Positions 5,647 through 9,090 of a stretch of DNA of 9,090 nt are shown piece by piece. Every line of letters starts with the position of its first letter. Position 1 is the stretch's first letter. The position numbers were made by a program, and so were the translations under genes. Below the pieces are notes generated by a model. It made no database searches. It was not told where the DNA came from and was given only the letters and a program-made list of their open reading frames with translations. The stretch comes from CAZEQH01 sp964566875. GTDB taxonomy: Bacteria; Patescibacteriota; Minisyncoccia; Minisyncoccales; JANBVM01. The DNA is taken from positions 1 through 9,090 of the forward strand of contig CAZMJM010000023.1 in the NCBI GenBank assembly GCA_964566875.1, read 5' to 3'.

Positions 5647-6924
5647 TTAGCCAATAATTTCGCCCAGCAGATAATTCGCCTCGGTTCCTATTATCCTGAC
5701 CTTTCTTATTTCGCCGACCCGGACATCCCTTTCCTTTATAATCACCGCCCTGAATGATTGGGGACGAGCTATAAATGTATTGGCCTTGCCCTGCTTTGCA
5801 ATCAGGGTTTTGAACTCCCGGCCCAAAAATTTTTTATTAATCTCTCTCTTAACGCTAAAACATAACCTGGTAAGTTTTCTAGAACGTCTGCTTATTACTT
5901 TCGGGGAAAGTTGGGGCAATTCAACTGCCGCAGTTCCCGGTCGGAGAGAAAATTTGTTGATGTGTACAATATGGGGCCCTGTCCTTTCGACGAACTTTAA
6001 GGTCTCTTTGAAATCCCCTTCACTCTCCCCGGGAAATCCTACAATAACGTCCAGGGCTACAAGGAAATCGGGAAACTTCTTCTTGAATCTTCTGATAACC
6101 TCTTCCACTTCCGAGACCTCATACTTTCTGTTCATGGCGCCAATAACCATATCTGAACCGCTCTGTACGGGCAGATGCAGAAATCGGTAAAGCTTTCTTG
6201 ATTCAAAATTAAGGAGCAACTCATCAACCATCTCAATAGCAAACTGAGGGTTTATCATCCCCAATCTGACTTTGAATTTTCCCGGTATGGAGGAAATTCC
6301 TGTAAGCAGCGAGGGCAGCTCCAATGCCCTCCTGTCCAGGCCGTAACAGCCGGCGTCTTGAGAGGTTAGATGTATCTCTTTAAATCCCCGGACGACGAGC
6401 TGTTCTATCTCGTTTATAACGGCGTCTCTGCTGAAACTCTTAAGGGCGCCTCGGGAAATTTTAGAAGCACAATAACTGCAGTTACCCACGCATCCTTCTG
6501 AGATGGAAACGGCGGCGATAACCGTGTCCTCGCCTCTTTTTTTGAGACCGTGATACGCCGCCTTATCTATACCCTTCTGATAGAGGAAAATTGGCTTTTC
6601 CCCCCGTAAAACCATCTGAGCAGCCTCATTTATCCTCAGGACGTTCCTGGGGCCTATCACCCCGTCCACAGAATTTTTTAAATCAGGGGCTATCAGGGGA
6701 AGACAGCCGGCTAAAATTACCTTCTTATTATTTTTTTTGAAATAATCTATCCTCTCAACAATCTTTTTCTCTGTTTTCCCCAAGACTCCGCAACTATTGA
6801 TTATTATAAAATCAGCCTCATTCTCTGAGGCTTCCTGGAAATTACGGGTTAACGACCCGCGCAGCAGGTCTGAATCGCTCTGGTTTAACCTGCATCCATA
6901 CGTTTCCAGATAGAACTTTTCCAT
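5647..6924 (-). CDS. mtaB: tRNA-t6A37 methylthiotransferase, e-MtaB (CDKAL1/archaeal) type
   Basis: This 425-residue radical-SAM enzyme attaches a methylthio group to C2 of t6A37 in tRNAs that read ANN codons, classically tRNA-Lys(UUU). Three domains are present. The N-terminal UPF0004 domain has its cluster cysteines at C11 (YGCRLNQSDSD), C45 (NSCGV) and C74 (AGCLP). The radical-SAM core has C145, C149 and C152 in EGCVGNCSYCASK. A C-terminal TRAM domain (about 362-425) binds tRNA. The phrases ISRGALKSFS and EIHLTSQDAGCYGLD match the archaeal/eukaryotic e-MtaB subgroup better than bacterial MiaB, RimO or bacterial MtaB; this is by recognition, not by a tree. The ATG at 6924 has an excellent AAAGGAGG site (6936-6943) that overlaps the stop codon of the small upstream ORF. 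All cysteines needed for two iron-sulfur clusters are present, so it should be active. Confidence 0.93.
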   Translation of the reverse strand: MEKFYLETYGCRLNQSDSDLLRGSLTRNFQEASENEADFIIINSCGVLGKTEKKIVERIDYFKKNNKKVILAGCLPLIAPDLKNSVDGVIGPRNVLRINEAAQMVLRGEKPIFLYQKGIDKAAYHGLKKRGEDTVIAAVSISEGCVGNCSYCASKISRGALKSFSRDAVINEIEQLVVRGFKEIHLTSQDAGCYGLDRRALELPSLLTGISSIPGKFKVRLGMINPQFAIEMVDELLLNFESRKLYRFLHLPVQSGSDMVIGAMNRKYEVSEVEEVIRRFKKKFPDFLVALDVIVGFPGESEGDFKETLKFVERTGPHIVHINKFSLRPGTAAVELPQLSPKVISRRSRKLTRLCFSVKREINKKFLGREFKTLIAKQGKANTFIARPQSFRAVIIKERDVRVGEIRKVRIIGTEANYLLGEIIG

Positions 6925-6935
6925 ACTAAATCACT

Positions 6936-6943
6936 CCTCCTTT
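6936..6943 (-). promoter_or_regulatory. Strong ribosome binding site of mtaB overlapping the upstream stop codon
   Basis: AAAGGAGG on the minus strand lies 11 nt upstream of the mtaB ATG and shares bases with the TAA (6942-6944) of the preceding small ORF. This overlap is a classic sign of translational coupling. Confidence 0.8.
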
Positions 6944-7052
6944 ATCTCTTCACAAAATCGTATATTCCTAAGGATATCAAGGCAAAAATAGACAGGATTA
7001 GAGACACCTCAGGGTCCAGCATAGCAGAAAATAAGACAAGAATCGCCGCCAT
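6942..7052 (-). CDS. Small hydrophobic membrane peptide upstream of mtaB (36 residues, or 47 from an upstream ATG)
   Basis: The peptide starts MAAILVLFSAMLDPEVSLIL and ends GIYDFVKR, with two short hydrophobic stretches split by DPE, so it probably forms one or two membrane segments with a basic C-terminus. I chose ATG at 7052 because AAGGAG (7064-7069) lies 11 nt before it, the same spacing as at mtaB. An in-frame ATG at 7085 would add 11 residues (MDNKKEGVISI) but has no ribosome site. The stop codon overlaps the mtaB ribosome site, and the gap to mtaB is 17 nt. I do not recognise a family. A translated leader that couples to mtaB is one option and a real small membrane protein is another. 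Confidence 0.6.
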   Translation of the reverse strand: MAAILVLFSAMLDPEVSLILSIFALISLGIYDFVKR

Positions 7053-7136
7053 TATTGATATTACTCCTTCCTTCTTATTATCCATGAAATAAAGAATTCT
7101 TTTAATCAATCTATTTTTATTTCTTCAATATACTTT

Positions 7137-7142
7137 ATTATA
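7137..7142 (-). promoter_or_regulatory. Candidate -10 for the small-ORF/mtaB operon
   Basis: A perfect TATAAT on the minus strand lies about 85 nt upstream of the small ORF start. No good -35 is seen at 17 bp (the position is a T-run). The location upstream of the first gene of this transcript fits, but AT-richness makes chance matches common. Confidence 0.4.
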
Positions 7143-7341
7143 CTCTAAATCAAAATTGAAAAAAATTTGATCAAGCTCGGTTCGCGCCGTAGGCAAGCAT
7201 AGAGGCAAAACGCTGAACCTCTATCTAATTAACAATGAAACAAGGAGCGAAGCGACTGATTCTCAATTTGAATGGAGTGAAAATCAAGGTTCCGAGCAAA
7301 GCGAGAGGTTCTTATTACTCATGTACTAACTACTAATTACT
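7143..7341. other. Non-coding stretch with small repeats between the mtaB operon and tRNA-Lys
   Basis: No supported gene is visible. There is an inverted repeat ATAGAGG / CCTCTAT (7199-7205 and 7218-7224, 12-nt loop) and a near-exact direct repeat GAGCGAAGCGA (7245-7255) / GAGCAAAGCGA (7294-7304). GGTTC occurs three times. The only ORF of note, 33 codons at 7235-7336 on the plus strand, lacks a ribosome site and a recognisable product. A plus-strand RNA ending at the bidirectional terminator at 7342-7366 cannot be excluded. Confidence 0.5.
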
Positions 7342-7366
7342 AAAAACCTCCTGACAGGAGGTTTTT
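7342..7366. terminator. Bidirectional terminator after tRNA-Lys
   Basis: AAAAACCTCC-TGACA-GGAGGTTTTT has perfect 10-bp arms: a 5-bp GC-rich core, with an A-run and a T-run completing the stem. It lies 5 nt beyond the tRNA 3' end and ends the tRNA transcript on the minus strand. It would also stop plus-strand transcription coming from 7143-7341. Confidence 0.88.
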
Positions 7367-7371
7367 ACGGG

Positions 7372-7444
7372 TGCCCCCGGCAGGAATCGAACCTGCAACC
7401 TCTTCCTTAAAAGGGAATTGCTCTGCCAATTGAGCTACGGGGGC
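7372..7444 (-). tRNA. tRNA-Lys(UUU)
   Basis: The 73-nt cloverleaf is complete. The acceptor stem GCCCCCG/CGGGGGC pairs perfectly, the D arm is GCTC-AATTGGCA-GAGC, and the T arm is GCAGG-TTCGATT-CCTGC. The anticodon loop CTTTTAA gives anticodon TTT (7409-7411 on the plus strand), so it reads AAA/AAG lysine codons. The first pair of the anticodon stem (A-G) is a mismatch. A37 is present as required for t6A/ms2t6A. The gene ends with discriminator A followed by CCC, so the 3' CCA is not encoded and must be added by a nucleotidyltransferase. Any promoter of its own would have to lie within the compound palindrome just upstream. Confidence 0.97.
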
Positions 7445-7445
7445 T

Positions 7446-7512
7446 CTATACAAAGATTTCCGCGGAAATCTTTGTCGAGCCCGACAAAATTTCTATCAGA
7501 AATTTTGTATAG
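7446..7512. repeat. Compound palindrome: two nested hairpins in a 67-bp imperfect inverted repeat
   Basis: The left unit contains a perfect 24-bp palindrome (7451-7474; CAAAGATTTCCG and its complement). The right unit has perfect 11-bp arms, ACAAAATTTCT (7484-7494) and AGAAATTTTGT (7498-7508). The two units are versions of each other, joined by GTCG-AGCC-CGAC, and the ends pair again as CTATAC/GTATAG. The whole block can therefore fold either as two hairpins or as one long hairpin with a 1-nt bulge per arm. There is no T-tract, so it is not a normal terminator. It lies between the tRNA 5' end and the broken GIY-YIG gene and looks like an interspersed REP/MITE-like element; its copy number in the genome is unknown. 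Confidence 0.85.
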
Positions 7513-7520
7513 GGCGCTGT

Positions 7521-7778
7521 CTACTTTTCTGGTAGATATTCCTTCAAAATTCTTTTCCTTTCCCTGTAACCGTATAAACTTTTAAGATAATCTTCTCTTT
7601 TTCTAGCCGAGGAGAGATTGTTATATTCTTCACTACGGATAAGGACTAGAGGTCTGCGATTTCTCGTGCTTTTTACTGAACCTTAGTTGTGTTCTCTCAA
7701 TCTCCTCTCTAAATTATTTGTACAACCGACATAGACATTCTTTGCTTTCGCACTGTACAAGAAATAGACCCAATACAT
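7521..7778 (-). pseudogene. GIY-YIG endonuclease-like gene interrupted by one in-frame TAA
   Basis: The frame from ATG at 7778 reads MYWVYFLYSAKAKNVYVGCT and on to RRLREHN, then TAA (7683-7685, codon 32). It continues as GSVKSTRNRRPLVLI and later ARKREDYLKS to a terminal TAG at 7521-7523. Bridged, it is about 85 codons, the normal length of small single-domain GIY-YIG proteins of the YhbQ/UPF0213 kind. The WVY and YVG halves of the signature, the helix Arg near R25, H30, and the likely metal-binding Glu of KRED are all recognisable. Relatives usually have Lys, Arg or Ser where the stop is, and AAA to TAA is a single change. The first 31 residues alone lack the catalytic Glu. No restart codon with a ribosome site is obvious after the stop. 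The gene begins 5 nt after the dnaJ stop, as if last in that operon. A sequencing error is possible. Confidence 0.82.
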
Positions 7779-7783
7779 AAATC

Positions 7784-8869
7784 CTACATCCCTTCTTTCT
7801 TCAGCTCCTCGAATATCTTTTTCTGTTTCCTGCTGAGCTTTCCGGGCGTCTTCAAAACGAGCTTCACATAGAGATCCCCCCTGCCTCTCCCGGAGAAGTG
7901 GGGTATACCCCTGCCCGATATACGCATCGTCTTGCCTGACTCAGTGCTTGAAGGAACCTTCAGTACGATTTTCTTCCCTTCCAGGGTTGGTATTTCTATT
8001 TCGTCACCCAGGGCAGCCTGGGAGAAGTTGATGGGAAATGCCACATAAAGGTCGTCTCCTCTCCTGCGGAAAACGGGGTGTTCTGCTACCGTAATGCTGA
8101 TGTAAAGATCCCCGGGCCTTCCCCCTCTCCTACCGGCCTCACCTTTTCCCTTAATCCTTATCACCTGGTTGGTATCCACGCCCGCCGGAATGACGACCGT
8201 GACGTTTTCCTCTCCCTTTACCCTTCCCTCTCCCCGGCAGACGTTGCATGGTTTCTCCGGCCGGTATCCCTCGCCGCCACATTCAGGACAAGTCGTACTC
8301 CTGGTAAAGGTTCCCAGAAAAGTCTTTTTAATCTGATGCACCTGCCCCGTGCCGCGGCAGGAAAAACATTCCTTCACCTTTGTGCCGGGTTCTGCCCCTA
8401 CGCCCTGACAGCGGGGACAGACAACCCTCTTTTTGAGTTTTATCTCCTTCCTGATTTCCCTAAGGGTATCCTGAAGGGATATTCTCAAGTTAACCCTGAT
8501 GTCTCCTCCTTTCTTGGTGTCCCTGGGCTGTGCGCCGTAACCGGCGGAACCGAATACCTCCTCTAAAATATCTCCCAAATCATCAAAGCCGAAATCAAAA
8601 TTAACATCTGGCCTCCCCCATCCCCACTGGGTTCCAAACCCGGGAGCTGAATTCTGGCCGTCGAAAACCCGCCCAAACCTGTCGTATTGGGCTCTTTTCT
8701 GGGCGTTGGAGAGAACCTGATAGGCCTCATTGATTTCCTTGAAGCTTTTCTCATCTCCCCCCTTATCGGGGTGGTGCTGATGAGCCAGCTTATAATAGGC
8801 CTTTTTTATCTCCTCTGCCGAAGCCTTTCTGGGTATGCCCAGTATCTTGTAATAGTCTTTGGCGGCCAT
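7784..8869 (-). CDS. dnaJ: Chaperone protein DnaJ (Hsp40, class A)
   Basis: This 361-residue co-chaperone binds unfolded proteins and stimulates the DnaK ATPase. The J domain (about 5-68) carries HPD at 33-35 (HQHHPDKGG). A Gly/Phe/Trp-rich linker covers about 70-115. Four CxxCxGxG zinc motifs lie at 151-158, 168-175, 194-201 and 208-215, and two beta-barrel substrate-binding regions run from about 220 to 350. All hallmarks of full-length type-I DnaJ are intact and the length is near normal. The start matches the family N-terminus (AAKDYYKILGI), although no clear ribosome site precedes it. The dnaK stop is 18 nt upstream, so the two are co-transcribed. No CIRCE-like element is visible between them; heat-shock control would lie further upstream, outside the window. 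Confidence 0.98.
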   Translation of the reverse strand: MAAKDYYKILGIPRKASAEEIKKAYYKLAHQHHPDKGGDEKSFKEINEAYQVLSNAQKRAQYDRFGRVFDGQNSAPGFGTQWGWGRPDVNFDFGFDDLGDILEEVFGSAGYGAQPRDTKKGGDIRVNLRISLQDTLREIRKEIKLKKRVVCPRCQGVGAEPGTKVKECFSCRGTGQVHQIKKTFLGTFTRSTTCPECGGEGYRPEKPCNVCRGEGRVKGEENVTVVIPAGVDTNQVIRIKGKGEAGRRGGRPGDLYISITVAEHPVFRRRGDDLYVAFPINFSQAALGDEIEIPTLEGKKIVLKVPSSTESGKTMRISGRGIPHFSGRGRGDLYVKLVLKTPGKLSRKQKKIFEELKKEGM

Positions 8870-8887
8870 GGTATTAGGGTAAGTTTC

Positions 8888-9090
8888 TTATTTTTCTTTA
8901 TATTCGCCCTCTTCTGCTTCGGGTGCCCCCTCTTCTCCTCCCTTGGATTGCTGGCCCTGCTGCCCGTCGTCGGCAGCCTTCTTCTGATATAGCTCCGCTC
9001 CCACCCTCTGAAGTACCTGTGAGAGGGTTTGTGACCCGCTTTTGATATCTTCTATGTTATCACCTTCCTTGGCCTTTTTCAAACCCTCTA
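8888..9090 (-). CDS. dnaK: Chaperone protein DnaK (Hsp70), C-terminal 66 residues only
   Basis: The open frame enters from the window edge and ends at TAA (8888-8890). EGLKKAKEGDNIEDIKSGSQ followed by TLSQVLQRVGAELYQKKAA matches the C-terminal helical lid of DnaK. The rest is a Gly/Gln/Glu-rich tail ending EYKEK, without the EEVD-like ending of some homologues. TTG within the frame is not a start; the gene continues upstream beyond the window. Its position directly before dnaJ confirms the assignment. Confidence 0.93.
   Translation of the reverse strand, partial: EGLKKAKEGDNIEDIKSGSQTLSQVLQRVGAELYQKKAADDGQQGQQSKGGEEGAPEAEEGEYKEK

Noticed and set aside
7235..7336. 33-codon plus-strand ORF before the terminator
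   Set aside because: It has no ribosome site, no recognisable family, and is built over the small direct repeats.
7683..7685. Recoded stop codon in the GIY-YIG gene
   Set aside because: Known CPR recoding (SR1/Gracilibacteria) affects UGA, not UAA, and other genes here end at UAA normally.
8078..8566. 162-codon plus-strand ORF opposite dnaJ
   Set aside because: It is a shadow of the DnaJ zinc-finger and substrate-binding region, which is clearly real on the minus strand.

Overview
The window looks like chromosomal DNA of an uncultivated bacterium of the Patescibacteria/CPR type, possibly Parcubacteria. This is inferred from the style of the genes: a very large membrane-anchored surface protein with Thr/Ser/Glu-rich linkers and a DUF2341 domain, CPR-like helix-turn-helix (HTH) modules, an archaeal/eukaryotic-type MtaB, a four-zinc-motif DnaJ, and interspersed palindromic repeats. 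No rRNA or other strong taxonomic marker is present, so the assignment is tentative.

Layout. Positions 1-3811 (minus) are one continuous open frame, the first 1270 codons of a giant protein whose C-terminus lies outside the window. It starts with two MerR-like HTH modules in the cytosol, crosses the membrane once near residues 171-189, and continues outside as low-complexity linkers, beta-rich regions and a DUF2341 domain. Positions 3812-4231 are an AT-rich divergent regulatory region. Positions 4232-4459 (plus) encode a 75-residue MerR/excisionase-like HTH protein. A strong bidirectional terminator (4477-4506) separates it from the convergent DNA polymerase IV gene dinB (4523-5578, minus). 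Upstream of dinB are an e-MtaB-type tRNA methylthiotransferase (5647-6924, minus) and a tiny, probably translationally coupled membrane peptide (6942-7052, minus). Positions 7143-7341 are non-coding, followed by a bidirectional terminator, tRNA-Lys(UUU) (7372-7444, minus), a compound palindrome (7446-7512), a GIY-YIG endonuclease gene broken by one in-frame TAA (7521-7778, minus), dnaJ (7784-8869, minus) and the 3' end of dnaK (8888-9090, minus).

How the parts relate. dnaK-dnaJ is a standard chaperone operon, with the broken GIY-YIG gene 5 nt behind it. MtaB converts t6A37 to ms2t6A37, classically in tRNA-Lys(UUU), and that tRNA gene lies about 450 bp away on the same strand. The giant HTH-transmembrane-DUF2341 protein and the small HTH protein are divergently transcribed. 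Both presumed promoters carry a TTGACA hexamer with a TT(A/T)TCCACA box at or within 2 bp of its upstream edge, which suggests joint control. This is the most unusual part of the window: a surface protein carrying DNA-binding-like domains on the cytosolic side, paired with a small related regulator.
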